Shown here: one piece after another, positions 33,675-43,270 of the stretch
Layout: each line of letters opens with the position of its first letter
Position numbering within the stretch: position 1 is the first letter of the stretch
Source: Deinococcus radiotolerans
GTDB taxonomy: Bacteria > Deinococcota > Deinococci > Deinococcales > Deinococcaceae
DNA length: 64,000 bases
Reading direction: 5' to 3'
Assembly (NCBI RefSeq): GCF_014647435.1
Contig: NZ_BMPE01000010.1
Location: 62,001 to 126,000, forward strand
Notes under the pieces: generated by a model
What the model was told of the DNA's origin: nothing
Databases searched by the model: none
The model's input: the letters and a program-made list of their open reading frames with translations, nothing else
Position numbers and translations under genes: made by a program

Positions 33675-33701
33675 AAAAAAGAAGAGGGGGCCGGAGCCCC
33701 C
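33675..33701 (-). terminator. Rho-independent terminator of the dnaB-Nudix operon
   Basis: On the minus strand a 6-bp GC stem (33696-33701 with 33686-33691, 4-base loop) is followed by TCTTCTTTTTT. It lies 15 bases past the Nudix stop. Confidence 0.9.
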
Positions 33702-33715
33702 ACCGGCCAGCCTGG

Positions 33716-34390
33716 TTACAGGTCCGGTTCGTCCGAGAATTCCGGCTCCGGCGCGCGCGCGGTCGGCCCGGGCTCGCCCACCCGGCGGCGCTTGCGCAGC
33801 ATCGCGGGTTCCTTGTCCAGGTTGAACACGAAGTGCCGCGGGCGCCGCTCGCGCAGCCACGTCTCCAGCGCCACCAGCCGCGGCCGGAACCGGATGAACT
33901 CCCGCAGCTGCCGGATCGGCACGAAACGCGCCTCCTGCACGTCCCGGTCCGGATCGCGCGGTTCCAGCTTTCCGCCCACCTCGCGCCCGGTGTAGAAGAA
34001 CTGCAGGTGATGGCCCCACGTGACCGCCTGGAATTCCACGATGAACGCCAGGTCCCGCAGTTCCACGATCAAGCCGGTCTCCTCAAAGGTCTCGCGCCGT
34101 GCGCCGTCCTGCACGAGCTCCCCGGCCTCCAGGCCGCCCTTGGGCAGCGACCAGCGGCCCCGCTCACGCACCAGCAGGATCTCGTCCCCGCGCAGCACGA
34201 TGCAGCCCACGCCGATGCGCGGGTCGGCCAGGGGCCGCTTCTGCCCGCGTTTGCTGGGCGCCGCCGGAACGGGCGTGGCGGTCGTGTTCGTGACCTGCCC
34301 GGGCCGCGCCTGCGCCGCGCCGTTCCCACGTCGGCGGCGACGGCGGCGCTGCGCGCCCTGCTGCCCGGCCTTGACCTGTTCTTCCGCCAT
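33716..34390 (-). CDS. Nudix hydrolase with basic N-terminal tail
   Basis: A 224-residue protein. The Nudix box is complete (GX5EX7REXXEEXG, from GGLEAGELVQDG through RRETFEETG). The N-terminal 50 residues are basic and Ala/Pro-rich (RRRRRRRGNG), a likely nucleic-acid or ribosome contact. The C-terminal tail is also basic then acidic. Deinococcus genomes are rich in Nudix enzymes acting on damaged or alarmone nucleotides; the substrate is unknown. It overlaps the dnaB stop by one base (TAATG). Confidence 0.88.
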   Translation of the reverse strand: MAEEQVKAGQQGAQRRRRRRRGNGAAQARPGQVTNTTATPVPAAPSKRGQKRPLADPRIGVGCIVLRGDEILLVRERGRWSLPKGGLEAGELVQDGARRETFEETGLIVELRDLAFIVEFQAVTWGHHLQFFYTGREVGGKLEPRDPDRDVQEARFVPIRQLREFIRFRPRLVALETWLRERRPRHFVFNLDKEPAMLRKRRRVGEPGPTARAPEPEFSDEPDL

Positions 34391-35736
34391 TACACGCCCT
34401 CCGGCGCCAGGTCGTTGAAGCGGACGTGCGCGCTGTGGAACTGCAACTTCACCGTACCGACCGGCCCGTTGCGCTGCTTGCCGACAATGATCTCCGCGAT
34501 GCCCTGCTGATCCGTTTCCTTGTTGTAGTACTCGTCGCGGTAGATGAACATCACGATGTCCGCGTCCTGCTCGATCGCACCCGACTCACGCAGGTCCGAC
34601 AGCATCGGGCGGTGGTTGGGGCGCTGCTCGACGGCGCGCGACAGCTGCGACAGCACGATGATCGGCACCTCCATCTCACGCGCCAGGCCCTTGAGGCCAC
34701 GCGAGATGGTGCTGATCTCCTGCTGGCGGTTGTCAGACCCGCCGTTGCTCTTGCCGCCGGACATCAGCTGCAGGTAGTCGATGACGACCAGTCCCAGCCG
34801 CCCGTGCTGCGCCGCGATCCGCCTCAGCTTGCTGCGCAGGTTGTTCAGCGTCAGGTCCGCCTCGTCGTCGATGATCATGGGCGCGTCGGCCAGTCGTCCG
34901 GCCGCGTGCGCTAGGCGCTCGAAGTCCCGCTCGTTCAGCTGCCCGGACCGGATGCGGTTCATGTCCACGCGCGCCTCGCTGCACAGCATGCGCAGCGCCA
35001 GCTGCACCGCGGGCATTTCCAGGCTGAACACCGCGACGGCCTTCTCGCCGCGCAGCGCCACGTTCTGCGCGATGGACAGCGCGAACGCCGTCTTCCCCAT
35101 CGACGGACGCGCCGCCAGCACGTTCAGGCTGCCCTTCTGCAACCCCGAGATCTGCTCGTCCAGGTCACGGAAGCCGGTACTCACGCCGTCTGGGATGCCC
35201 TTGTTCTGATGCAGCAGCGTGATGTACTCGAAGGTCTCCGTGACGACCTCGTTCATCGCCTGGAACGCCTCACCCTTCTTCTTCTGCTCGGCGACCTCGA
35301 AGATCATCTTCTCGGCGCGGTCCAGCAGGTCCTCCAGCGGCAGCTGCGCCTCATAGGCCAGCTGCATGGCCTTGCCAGACGCGCTGATCAGGGACCGCAG
35401 CGTGGCCTTCTCCTGCACGATGCGCGCGTAATGCTCGGCGTACGCGGCGGTCGGCACCTGATCCGACAGGCCGATCAGGTACGTCAGCCCCCCGACCTCG
35501 TCCAGCATGCCCTTGACGCGCAGGTCCTCGCTGAGCGTCACCAGGTCCACCGGCTCGCCGCGCTCCTGCAAGGTGCGCATGGCGGTGAAGATCTTGCGGT
35601 GCCCCTCGCGGTAGAACATCTCGGGCGTGACGGTGTCGCCCAGGCTGTTCAGGGTGTCGTTGTCCAGCAGAATGCTGCCCAGCACGCTGATTTCAGCGTC
35701 GTTGCTGTGCGGCGGAACGCGTGGCGTGAGTTCCAA
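34390..35736 (-). CDS. dnaB: Replicative DNA helicase DnaB
   Basis: A 448-residue hexameric helicase. The N-terminal DnaG-interaction domain starts VPPHSNDAEISVLGSILLD. Walker A is ARPSMGKTA, Walker B is LVVIDYLQLM, and the arginine/hydrophobic motif LSQLSRAVEQRPNHRP and GAIEQDADIVMF follow. The start is taken as TTG at 35734-35736, which has GAGAGG 6 bases upstream and matches the usual DnaB N-terminus; the frame stays open further upstream but encodes non-homologous sequence. It is co-transcribed with the Nudix gene. Confidence 0.95.
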   Translation of the reverse strand: MELTPRVPPHSNDAEISVLGSILLDNDTLNSLGDTVTPEMFYREGHRKIFTAMRTLQERGEPVDLVTLSEDLRVKGMLDEVGGLTYLIGLSDQVPTAAYAEHYARIVQEKATLRSLISASGKAMQLAYEAQLPLEDLLDRAEKMIFEVAEQKKKGEAFQAMNEVVTETFEYITLLHQNKGIPDGVSTGFRDLDEQISGLQKGSLNVLAARPSMGKTAFALSIAQNVALRGEKAVAVFSLEMPAVQLALRMLCSEARVDMNRIRSGQLNERDFERLAHAAGRLADAPMIIDDEADLTLNNLRSKLRRIAAQHGRLGLVVIDYLQLMSGGKSNGGSDNRQQEISTISRGLKGLAREMEVPIIVLSQLSRAVEQRPNHRPMLSDLRESGAIEQDADIVMFIYRDEYYNKETDQQGIAEIIVGKQRNGPVGTVKLQFHSAHVRFNDLAPEGV

Positions 35737-36032
35737 ATGCGGCCTCTCTCCCGGCAGGGCACGCGGCGCGGGGCCCACTGCGCCCCGAACCGCTCCTGCC
35801 GTCCAATCTGAATTCAAGTGTGGGGACACCCGCAGGTGATCCCATTCGCCTCCCCATGCCAGGCAGGCCGAACTGAGCAGCAGCATACCACCCCACGCGG
35901 AAGGCGGGCGCGGCCCCCCCGCACCCGCCCACCCCATCCACCCGGGCGGCCGTGATCACCGCCGTCCACGGCGGCCTTTCCCGGCGCGCCTCCCCCGCCG
36001 GGGTCAGGCCGCGCGGACCGCAGCGCCCCCCG
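35737..36032. other. Intergenic region upstream of dnaB
   Basis: 296 non-coding bases between dnaB and the O-antigen-ligase-like gene. A perfect 7-bp hairpin (35959-35965 with 35968-35974) with a 2-base loop may end the polysaccharide operon. I see no convincing promoter. Confidence 0.4.
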
Positions 36033-37205
36033 TCAGGTGGGTTCGGCCGTGACCGCCGTGGCCCGCACGGGCAGAGCGGCCGGCGCGCGCGCCGGGAAGG
36101 ACCCCAGCAGCGTGCCCAGCACCCACCAGTAGATCTTCAGGTCGAACACCACCGCCCCCCAGCTCCAGAACAGCAGGAACACGATCAGCAGCGCCGCCGT
36201 TCGGTTGTAGCGCACCAGCAGCGGCGAGCCCAGCAGCGGCAGCAGGAACGTCACGGTCCCCACGACGCCCAGACTGGCCAGCAGCTCCCAGAAGGTGTTG
36301 TGCGAGTACGTGCCGAACGCGCCCAGGACCGAGAACGACTGCATGCCGTAGCCCGTCAGGGGCCGCTGGAAGAACATCACGCTGGCCTCGCGGATCATCT
36401 CGTAGCGCATGTCGTCACTGGCGTTCCCGGTCAGGAACTCCTCGAAGCGGCGCGTGATGCGCAGCTTCTGAAGGTCTTCGAGCTGGGACTGCACGTTCAC
36501 GGACGACAGCGTCGCCGCCAGCAGCGCCGCGCCAACCAGGGTGCCCACCACCACCGCCACCTGCCGTTTCGAGCGGCGGTGCCGCCACCCCAGCGCCACG
36601 GCCACCATCAGGAAGCCCGGAATGGCCTTCTTGGAGGCCGTGGCCAGCACGACCGGCAGCGTGGTCACGAAGATCAGCAGCGGCACCCACCACTGCCGCC
36701 ACGCCGGGTGCACGTCATCGAGCAGCGCGTACAGGAACCACAGGCACAGCAGAATGAACGCCAGCAGGTTCGCGTTCTCCGTGATGCCCGACAGGCGCAG
36801 GTACGGCGTTTCCAGGTACTGCCGTGCAGCGAACGCCATGTGCGTGACCAGCGCCAGCAGCAGGCTCAGGTGCACCACCCGGCTGCGTGGCAGGCAGCGG
36901 CTGAGCAGCAGCGCCGTCACGCAGGTCAGGATGGACGTGACGGTCGCCACGAACGCCACGTACGCCAGGTCCCGGTCCACCGACCAGAAGTACGACACGC
37001 CCACCCACAGCAGGTGCGGCAGCAGCAGCAGGCACAGCGCGAGCGTCACGCGGTCCAGCCGCTCCCGCATGAACCCCAGGTACACGCCCAGCAGCAGCGC
37101 GACCACGCCGTTGGCCACCACCGATAGCCCCGGGATGGGCGCGAAGACCGCGGTGGCGAACAGGCCAGCGGCGTACAGGACGGGAGCAGCGCGGGATGTG
37201 AGCAC
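36033..37205 (-). CDS. O-antigen ligase / polysaccharide polymerase (Wzy-C) family protein
   Basis: A 390-residue membrane protein with about ten to twelve helices and one large extracytoplasmic loop in the second half (from about 232). That loop contains PLTGYGMQSFSVLG and GTYSHNTFWELLASLGVVG, the Wzy-C hallmark. It would either polymerise repeat units or ligate the finished glycan outside the membrane. GTG start at 37203-37205 with GGAGG 5 bases upstream. It is last in the leftward polysaccharide operon. Confidence 0.85.
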   Translation of the reverse strand: MLTSRAAPVLYAAGLFATAVFAPIPGLSVVANGVVALLLGVYLGFMRERLDRVTLALCLLLLPHLLWVGVSYFWSVDRDLAYVAFVATVTSILTCVTALLLSRCLPRSRVVHLSLLLALVTHMAFAARQYLETPYLRLSGITENANLLAFILLCLWFLYALLDDVHPAWRQWWVPLLIFVTTLPVVLATASKKAIPGFLMVAVALGWRHRRSKRQVAVVVGTLVGAALLAATLSSVNVQSQLEDLQKLRITRRFEEFLTGNASDDMRYEMIREASVMFFQRPLTGYGMQSFSVLGAFGTYSHNTFWELLASLGVVGTVTFLLPLLGSPLLVRYNRTAALLIVFLLFWSWGAVVFDLKIYWWVLGTLLGSFPARAPAALPVRATAVTAEPT

Positions 37206-37322
37206 CAGGACCTCCGGGTCGGGGCTCGGCGACCCCGCCTGATTCGACGGCTGATTCGGTTGCGGCTGAGCTGATTGCGACTGGCCCGGACCCGCAGGTA
37301 CTGGCTGCGGCGTGGGGGCCGT

Positions 37323-38732
37323 TCAGGACTGCAGGGGCGCCCGACCCGGCCCGACGCGCGGCAGGTGCTCCGCGGCGCCTTCCGGCAGCATGGAGACGGT
37401 GTACCGGTACTTCCCGGACGGGGACGGCGGGATCCGCTGGCAGTACTCCAGGTCAGGCGTGACCTCGTGCAGCAGGATGCGTTTGAGGCCCTGACGCAGC
37501 CGGTCCTCCTCGTCCGGGGTTAGCGGCTGCCCGGCGTACGTGACCAGCTTCAGCGTCACCTTGTCGGGGGCGTGCTGCACCACCTGGAATTTCTTCACGC
37601 CGGGCACCACCATGTCCACGCAGATCAGGTGAATCATCGCCTCGGACATCACGCGGCTGCCGCTGGGCAGGATGAAGCAGTCGGCGGTGCGGCCGTGCAG
37701 GCCACTCAGGGCCGGCAGGGACCGCCCGCACGCGCACGTTCCGGCCGGCGCGAGCGCACCCAGGTCCCCGATGTCATAGCGCAGCAGCGGCATGGTGTAG
37801 TTGCTCAGAAGGGTCACCGTGATGCGGCCCACCTCGCCCGGCGGCAGCGCGCGCCCCTGGTCGTCCAGGATCTCCACGAAGTGCGTCCAGGGGTTCAGGT
37901 GCAGGGTGCCTTCCCCGCACTCGCAGGCCAGGTCCCCCACCTCCCGCGAGCCGTACCGGTCGAACACGGGCGCGCCGAACGCCTCGGCCACCGCCTGCCG
38001 CGCCGCGGGGAACAGGTTCCCGGCCGAGGACATCACCGCGCGCGGCGGGTGCACCCGCAGGCCGCGGTCATGCATGTGGCGCGCCAGCGTGACCAGCGCG
38101 TCGCAGTATCCGAGCAGCAGTTCCGGCCGGAACGAGTGAATGACCTGCAGGTAGCGGTCCATGGTTTCAGGCGTCATCTCGAAGGCGTTCAGCCAGCGTT
38201 CGTTCATCACGGCCTGCCCCAGTTGCCGGCGCCAGTTGGCACCGCTGAACAGGTCCCGGCTGGAGCCCCACAGCCGCACGCGGCGTTCGCCCGTCTGGAA
38301 GCCGGCCCAGCCGTCGAACAGCTGCTTGGTTGCCTCCGCCCAGGACGTGAATTCCCGGTCCTGCATGAAGATCGTGGGCTGCCCTGTCGAGCCGCCCGAG
38401 GAGTTCCGGAAGCCCTCGCGCACGCCGGCGTCCAGCGCCTGCAGGTCCCCGAACTCGTCCCGGAGTTCCCGCTTGGTCAGGACCGGCAGGGTTTGCAGGG
38501 TCTGCGCGGTGAGTTGACCGGGCTGCGTGACGCCCCGCTCGGCGAGCAGCCGCCGGTAGTACGGCACCTGGGCCTGCGCGTGCGTGAGCAGGTCCAGCAA
38601 GCGGTCTTGCTGCTGCGCCTGCCAGTTGGGTGGCGGCGCGAACTGCTGCGCGTGCAGGAAGTCCGAGCGTGCGTAGCGTTCGTCCAGACGCTGGAAGTAC
38701 AGCTGGGTGCCCATCCGGTGAATCAGTCCCAT
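37323..38732 (-). CDS. PaaK/CapK-like AMP-forming ligase
   Basis: A 469-residue adenylate-forming protein resembling phenylacetate-CoA ligase and CapK. The AMP loop is SSGGSTGQPT, followed by the YGSREVGDLACECGEG segment and LLRYDIGDLG, with CACGR adding a likely zinc site. Members in polysaccharide loci are thought to activate an acid for glycan decoration or to act as ligases; the real substrate is unknown. ATG at 38730-38732 has AGGAG 7 bases upstream. Next to capA and the flippase. Confidence 0.82.
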   Translation of the reverse strand: MGLIHRMGTQLYFQRLDERYARSDFLHAQQFAPPPNWQAQQQDRLLDLLTHAQAQVPYYRRLLAERGVTQPGQLTAQTLQTLPVLTKRELRDEFGDLQALDAGVREGFRNSSGGSTGQPTIFMQDREFTSWAEATKQLFDGWAGFQTGERRVRLWGSSRDLFSGANWRRQLGQAVMNERWLNAFEMTPETMDRYLQVIHSFRPELLLGYCDALVTLARHMHDRGLRVHPPRAVMSSAGNLFPAARQAVAEAFGAPVFDRYGSREVGDLACECGEGTLHLNPWTHFVEILDDQGRALPPGEVGRITVTLLSNYTMPLLRYDIGDLGALAPAGTCACGRSLPALSGLHGRTADCFILPSGSRVMSEAMIHLICVDMVVPGVKKFQVVQHAPDKVTLKLVTYAGQPLTPDEEDRLRQGLKRILLHEVTPDLEYCQRIPPSPSGKYRYTVSMLPEGAAEHLPRVGPGRAPLQS

Positions 38733-38782
38733 GGTCTTTCTCCTGTGTGGTCCGGGAGTGCCGGGCCGTCTGGGGGTGGCGG

Positions 38783-39784
38783 TCAGGGTCGGCTGCGGCC
38801 GAAGACCAGCGCCAGCTGGGCGCGGTTCGGGAGTCTCGGCTGCTGCCAGAACAGCCGGGCCAGCCGGGTCCAGTAGTACAGCCGCCGCACGAGTGGCTCG
38901 GCGCGGGCCAGCGGCGCGAGCAGCGGCGGCGGCACGTTCATGACCCCGCCCGGCGTGAAGGACAGTTCCGAGCCGCGCAGCCGCGAACGCCACACGCGGG
39001 TCTGGCCGCCGGGCAGGTCTAGGATGGGCACGACCGACCAGGTGTTCCAGGGCATGTGAATCTTGCGGAACACGTGCGACACCGCGCCGCCCTGGATGAC
39101 CGGTTCGTTCAGTTCGGCCATGTGCACGTTGCCCAGCCCGAAGAAGGTCCGCCCGCTGCGGGGCTGCACGATGTGCGAGTGATGCCCGATCAGGTGATCG
39201 GCGCCCAGCGCGTAGACCTCCCGGGCGACTGCCACCTGCTGCGCGGTGGGGACCGGGCAGTCCTCGTTGCCCCAGTGCAGGCACACCACGACGCTGACGC
39301 AGCCGAGCGCGCGCGCCCGCGCCACGTCCGCCTGCACGCGCGCCGGGTCGTACAGGGCGATGCCCCGCCCGCCGGTCTGCGTCAGCGGCCGGCACGATGG
39401 GTGCGCGTACGACAGCAGGCCCACGGCCGCCCCGCCCGCGTGCACGACCAGCGGGTTCCCGTAGTGATCCTCGGCCGAGCCGAAGCCGAAGTGAGCGATG
39501 CCTGCGGCCGACAGGGTCCGCAGGGTTTCGTCCACGCCCTCCTCGCCGTAGTCGAGCAGGTGGTTGTTCGCCAGGCTGACCGCGCGCACGCCCAGGTCCC
39601 GCAGCAGGGTCACGTGCGCCGGGTTCGCCTTCAGACAGATCTTGCCCTCGGCGCGCTTCGCGGCGTGCGTGAGGGGCGCTTCGAGGTTCGCCACCACGAA
39701 CCCCGCCGGGAGGGACGAGCGGACGCTCAGGGCGGCGCACTGCACGTCCCCCAGGAAGATCAGCGGCGTGTCTTGACGGGTCAT
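38783..39784 (-). CDS. CapA family poly-gamma-glutamate/capsule synthesis protein
   Basis: A 333-residue PGA_cap metallophosphatase-fold protein. Motifs are FLGDVQ near residue 10, VANLEAPLT, VSLANNHLLDYGEEG, VVCLHWGNE and GHHSHIVQP. CapA of Bacillus takes part in poly-gamma-glutamate export; relatives occur in many capsule loci. There is no signal peptide, unlike Bacillus CapA. ATG overlaps the flippase stop (ATGA), so the two are co-translated. Confidence 0.85.
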   Translation of the reverse strand: MTRQDTPLIFLGDVQCAALSVRSSLPAGFVVANLEAPLTHAAKRAEGKICLKANPAHVTLLRDLGVRAVSLANNHLLDYGEEGVDETLRTLSAAGIAHFGFGSAEDHYGNPLVVHAGGAAVGLLSYAHPSCRPLTQTGGRGIALYDPARVQADVARARALGCVSVVVCLHWGNEDCPVPTAQQVAVAREVYALGADHLIGHHSHIVQPRSGRTFFGLGNVHMAELNEPVIQGGAVSHVFRKIHMPWNTWSVVPILDLPGGQTRVWRSRLRGSELSFTPGGVMNVPPPLLAPLARAEPLVRRLYYWTRLARLFWQQPRLPNRAQLALVFGRSRP

Positions 39785-41085
39785 ATGGTCTCCTTCGTGG
39801 CGGGCGACACGCGCCCATCCACCCGGCGCACCAGCAGCAGCAGGTACCCGGTGAACACGGCATTGATGCCCACGCTGATCACGCAGAACGCGATCACGAG
39901 CAGGTCCGCGTGGCCCACCCACAGGCCCGCGCCCGCCACGCCGCCGCGCGTCAGCAGGATGAACACCTCACAGATCAGGATCTGCCGCTGCTGACCCAGC
40001 ACCGTGGCCGCCACGTTCGCCGGGATGTTCAGCAGCATCGAGGCGTACCACAGCACCACGGCCGGCAGGTACTGGTCCTGCCCGCGGAAGACCTGCGCCA
40101 CGAGCGGCAGACGCTGCGCGATCAGGAACAGGGCCAGCACCGCCGCGGCCACCGGCACGAGTTTCAGCGTGTCCCGCACCACCACGCGGTGTAGCGCGCC
40201 GCCCTCCTGCGTGATGCGGCGGTAGCGCATGGCGTTGAACTGCCGCAGGGTCTCCCCCAGCGTGGACTGCGCAGTGGACGCCAGCCGCTGCGCGTACGCG
40301 AACTGCCCCAGGACCGTCAGGCCGAAGCGGGCCAGCACGAACGACAGCACGTACTGCGACACGAAACTCAGCACCGACTGCGGCGTCGCGTGCCACACGT
40401 AACGTCCCAGCACCTGCCGCCGCTGCTCGTCCGTCAGGTCCGGCGCGGCGCGCCACACGGCCCGCAGCCGCCCGCCCAGCAGCAGTACCGGCAGCGCGAA
40501 CGACAGCAGGTACGCCAGCGCCAGCGCCGACGCGCCCCCCACGCGGCTCAGGCTGACCATCAGGGTCAGGAACAGCGCCGCCTGCGTGACGCGCGTGACC
40601 GCCACCCACCCGCCGGCCTCCTGCGCCAGCAGCGTCGAGAACAGCAGCTGGTACAGGGTGTACGCGCCCGCCGTGCCCACCAGCCACAGCGGCAGCGGGG
40701 CCTCCGGGCGGCCCAGCCCCGCCAGCGCCGCGGCGGCCACAGCAGCCACGGCGGCCAGCACGGCGGCGTGCACGGCGGCCCGGCGCAGCGCCAGCCGCAG
40801 CACCGAACCGGTCGCGCCGGCCGTGACGTCCAGCAGCGCCGTTTCCAGCCGCACCGAGATCAGCGGCTGCAGGATGAACGTGCTGGCCATGATCAGGCTG
40901 AACTGCCCGAAGGCCGCCGCCGAGTAGAACGACGGGATCAGGAGGATGCCCAGGAACCCCAGCAGCTGCGCCGACAGCTGCCCGCCCAGCAGCGCCGCGA
41001 ACGTCCGCCCGCGCGCGCCCGGCGCGACCCGCCGCAGCGCCGTGAGAGGCCCACTGACCGGCAGCATCTCAGGCGGTCTCGGCAT
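39781..41085 (-). CDS. Polysaccharide flippase (Wzx/MATE-like)
   Basis: A 434-residue membrane protein with about twelve to fourteen helices, starting GGQLSAQLLGFLGILLIPSFYSAAAFGQ. The pattern matches Wzx-type lipid-linked oligosaccharide flippases, which move undecaprenyl-linked units across the membrane. It overlaps the dehydratase stop by 17 bases with ATG at 41085; a second ATG (41067), after the stop, is an equally plausible start. Confidence 0.85.
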   Translation of the reverse strand: MPRPPEMLPVSGPLTALRRVAPGARGRTFAALLGGQLSAQLLGFLGILLIPSFYSAAAFGQFSLIMASTFILQPLISVRLETALLDVTAGATGSVLRLALRRAAVHAAVLAAVAAVAAAALAGLGRPEAPLPLWLVGTAGAYTLYQLLFSTLLAQEAGGWVAVTRVTQAALFLTLMVSLSRVGGASALALAYLLSFALPVLLLGGRLRAVWRAAPDLTDEQRRQVLGRYVWHATPQSVLSFVSQYVLSFVLARFGLTVLGQFAYAQRLASTAQSTLGETLRQFNAMRYRRITQEGGALHRVVVRDTLKLVPVAAAVLALFLIAQRLPLVAQVFRGQDQYLPAVVLWYASMLLNIPANVAATVLGQQRQILICEVFILLTRGGVAGAGLWVGHADLLVIAFCVISVGINAVFTGYLLLLVRRVDGRVSPATKETI

Positions 41086-42889
41086 GAATCTGCATCTTGC
41101 TTTCGGGAATCAGGTCCCGCATCAGCTGCCGCAGCGACCCGTAATCCTCCCGGCGGGCCAGTTCCTCGAAGTGCGCGAGGTGACTGGTCATGAATTCCGG
41201 CGCGGGCTCGTGCGGCCGGACCACGAAGATCTCCTCGTTGGTGGTCGCCTCCAGCGTCTCCTCGTTCGTGAGGAGTTCCTCCGTGAGTTTCTCGCCCGGG
41301 CGCACCCCGGAGAACACCACGTCAATGTTCCGGGCGCCGGACAGGCGGATCACGTCGTGCGCCAGGTCCACGATCCGCACGGGCGCGCCCATCTTCAGGA
41401 CGTACACCCGGCCGTTCTGCGCCAGTCCGGCCGCCTCCAGCACCAGGCGGGCCGCTTCGGGAATCAGCATGAAGTAGCGGGTCATGTCCGGGTGCGTGAC
41501 CGTCACCGGGCCGCCCGCGCGGATCTGCGCCAGGAAGGTCGGCACGACGCTCCCGCGGCTGCCCAGCACGTTTCCGAAGCGCACGGACACGAACGCCTGG
41601 TCCGGCTGGGCGCGCTGCGCGGCGCAGGCGACCACCATCTCCGCCAGGCGCTTGGTGGACCCCATGACCGACGTGGGGCGCACGGCCTTGTCGGTCGAGA
41701 TGTTCACGAAGCGTTTCACGCCGAACTCCAGGGCCAGCGACACGACCGTGCGGGTGCCCAGCACGTTGTTGTACAGCGCCTCGCTGGGGCTGTCCTCCAT
41801 CAGGGGCACGTGCTTGTGCGCGGCGGCGTGAATGACCACGTCCGGCCGGAACCGCTCGAACACCGTGCGCAGGTGCGAGGCGTGCCGCACGTCCCCGATG
41901 ATCTCCACGTGGTCCACCTCTGGCCACTGGCGCAGCAGTTCCTGCTGAATGCTGAAGATGCTGTTCTCCCCCCGCCCGAAGAGAATCACCCGCCCGGGCC
42001 GGAAGGGCATCACCTGCCGCACGATCTCCGACCCGATCGAGCCGCCCGCGCCGGTCACCATGACGGTGCTGCCGGTGAGGTAACTGCTGATCTCCTCGAC
42101 GTTCAGGTGCACGGGCTTGCGGCGCAGCACGTCCTCGAGGTTCACGTCGCGGATCTGCGCGATGTTCACCTCGCCGCTCAGCAGTTCGTACATGCCGGGA
42201 ATGATGCGGTGCGGCAGCCCGGCGTCCCGCGCGCGGTCCACCACTCGCCGGATCTGCGGGCCGTCCGCGCTGGGCATCGCGATGATCAGCTCGTCCGGAT
42301 GCACGCGCGCCGTGACCTCCGGCAGCTGCTCTATGGTGCCCAGGACGGGCACGCCGCAGTGCAGGCTGCCCTGCTTGCGCGCGTCGTCATCCACGAACCC
42401 CACCGGGACCATGCCCTGCGCGGGGTGGCGCAGCATCTCCCGCACGACAATGGACCCCGCCTCGCCCGCCCCGGCCACCAGGACGCGGCGCATGGGGCTG
42501 AGCACCTCGGCGCGGGCGCGCTGCTCCGTACGGAACCGGACTGTGGTGCGTAGCCCGCCCAGCAGCGTGAAGGCCAGCAGGCCGTCCAGCAGCGGCACCG
42601 TGATGGGCACGCCGCTCACCAGCAGGGCCACGCCCAGCATGAGCCCCGTGCCCACTGCCACGCCCCGCGCGAGTTGCCGCAGGTCCCGCAGGCCCACGCG
42701 GTGCCAGCTGCGCAGGTGGAAGCCCGCCGAGTAGATCACGGCCGCCTTCACCAGCGCCGCCACGCTCAGGTACAGCAGCAGCGGGTGCAGCGCGCCGCCC
42801 TGCACGCTCTCAAGCCGCAGCACGAACGCCAGGTACCCGGTCAGGCTCCAGAGGCTCAGGTCGATCAGGAAAATCCAGAATCTGTGCAT
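41069..42889 (-). CDS. Membrane-bound UDP-sugar 4,6-dehydratase (WbpM/PglF/CapD type)
   Basis: A 606-residue protein. Four N-terminal membrane helices (8-110) and a Rossmann-like CoA-binding segment (145-260, VLVAGAGEAG) precede a dehydratase domain with VTGAGGSIGSEI and the catalytic segment NISTDKAVRPTSVMGSTKR. The Tyr of ordinary SDRs is replaced by Met (MGSTK), the altered S-M-K triad described for WbpM. It makes UDP-4-keto-6-deoxy sugars, the substrate for the DegT aminotransferase across the locus. ATG at 42889 has GAGG 8 bases upstream. Confidence 0.9.
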   Translation of the reverse strand: MHRFWIFLIDLSLWSLTGYLAFVLRLESVQGGALHPLLLYLSVAALVKAAVIYSAGFHLRSWHRVGLRDLRQLARGVAVGTGLMLGVALLVSGVPITVPLLDGLLAFTLLGGLRTTVRFRTEQRARAEVLSPMRRVLVAGAGEAGSIVVREMLRHPAQGMVPVGFVDDDARKQGSLHCGVPVLGTIEQLPEVTARVHPDELIIAMPSADGPQIRRVVDRARDAGLPHRIIPGMYELLSGEVNIAQIRDVNLEDVLRRKPVHLNVEEISSYLTGSTVMVTGAGGSIGSEIVRQVMPFRPGRVILFGRGENSIFSIQQELLRQWPEVDHVEIIGDVRHASHLRTVFERFRPDVVIHAAAHKHVPLMEDSPSEALYNNVLGTRTVVSLALEFGVKRFVNISTDKAVRPTSVMGSTKRLAEMVVACAAQRAQPDQAFVSVRFGNVLGSRGSVVPTFLAQIRAGGPVTVTHPDMTRYFMLIPEAARLVLEAAGLAQNGRVYVLKMGAPVRIVDLAHDVIRLSGARNIDVVFSGVRPGEKLTEELLTNEETLEATTNEEIFVVRPHEPAPEFMTSHLAHFEELARREDYGSLRQLMRDLIPESKMQIHAETA

Positions 42890-43270
42890 GCGGGGCACCT
42901 CGCTTCATGGGAGAGCGGCAGACGACGGCGGTGCCCCGCACCCTAGAGACAGGGGCGTTGAGCAATGGTTAAAAGAGCGGCCGGTGATGGAACATCATGC
43001 GAAATTCAGAAAGGTTTCATGCAGCTGCCCGCCTGCACCCGGCGGCCCCACCCGGACCGCCCACCAACCCGCGCCCGGCGTCAGGCACGCCACCGCCAGC
43101 CGGTGGGCCCGCAGCGTGAACAGGATGTTGAGCGGACCCGCACTTGACTCTGCCGCGTCCGCCGGGCACCCTGAGGCTCATCCACCACCGCGCGAAGCGC
43201 ACCGCCCTGAGTGGCCCGGGGGACCGACCCGGACGTGCCGGCCACCGCCCCCCCGTGAGGTCCTTCCCCT
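42890..43270. other. Divergent promoter region of the polysaccharide locus
   Basis: 381 non-coding bases between the leftward dehydratase operon and the rightward FemAB-like gene. It must hold promoters in both directions. A TTGACT (43144-43149) with CACCCT 17 bases downstream is a weak rightward candidate. The part near 42950-43020 is AT-richer than its surroundings. I find no clear operator. Confidence 0.4.
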
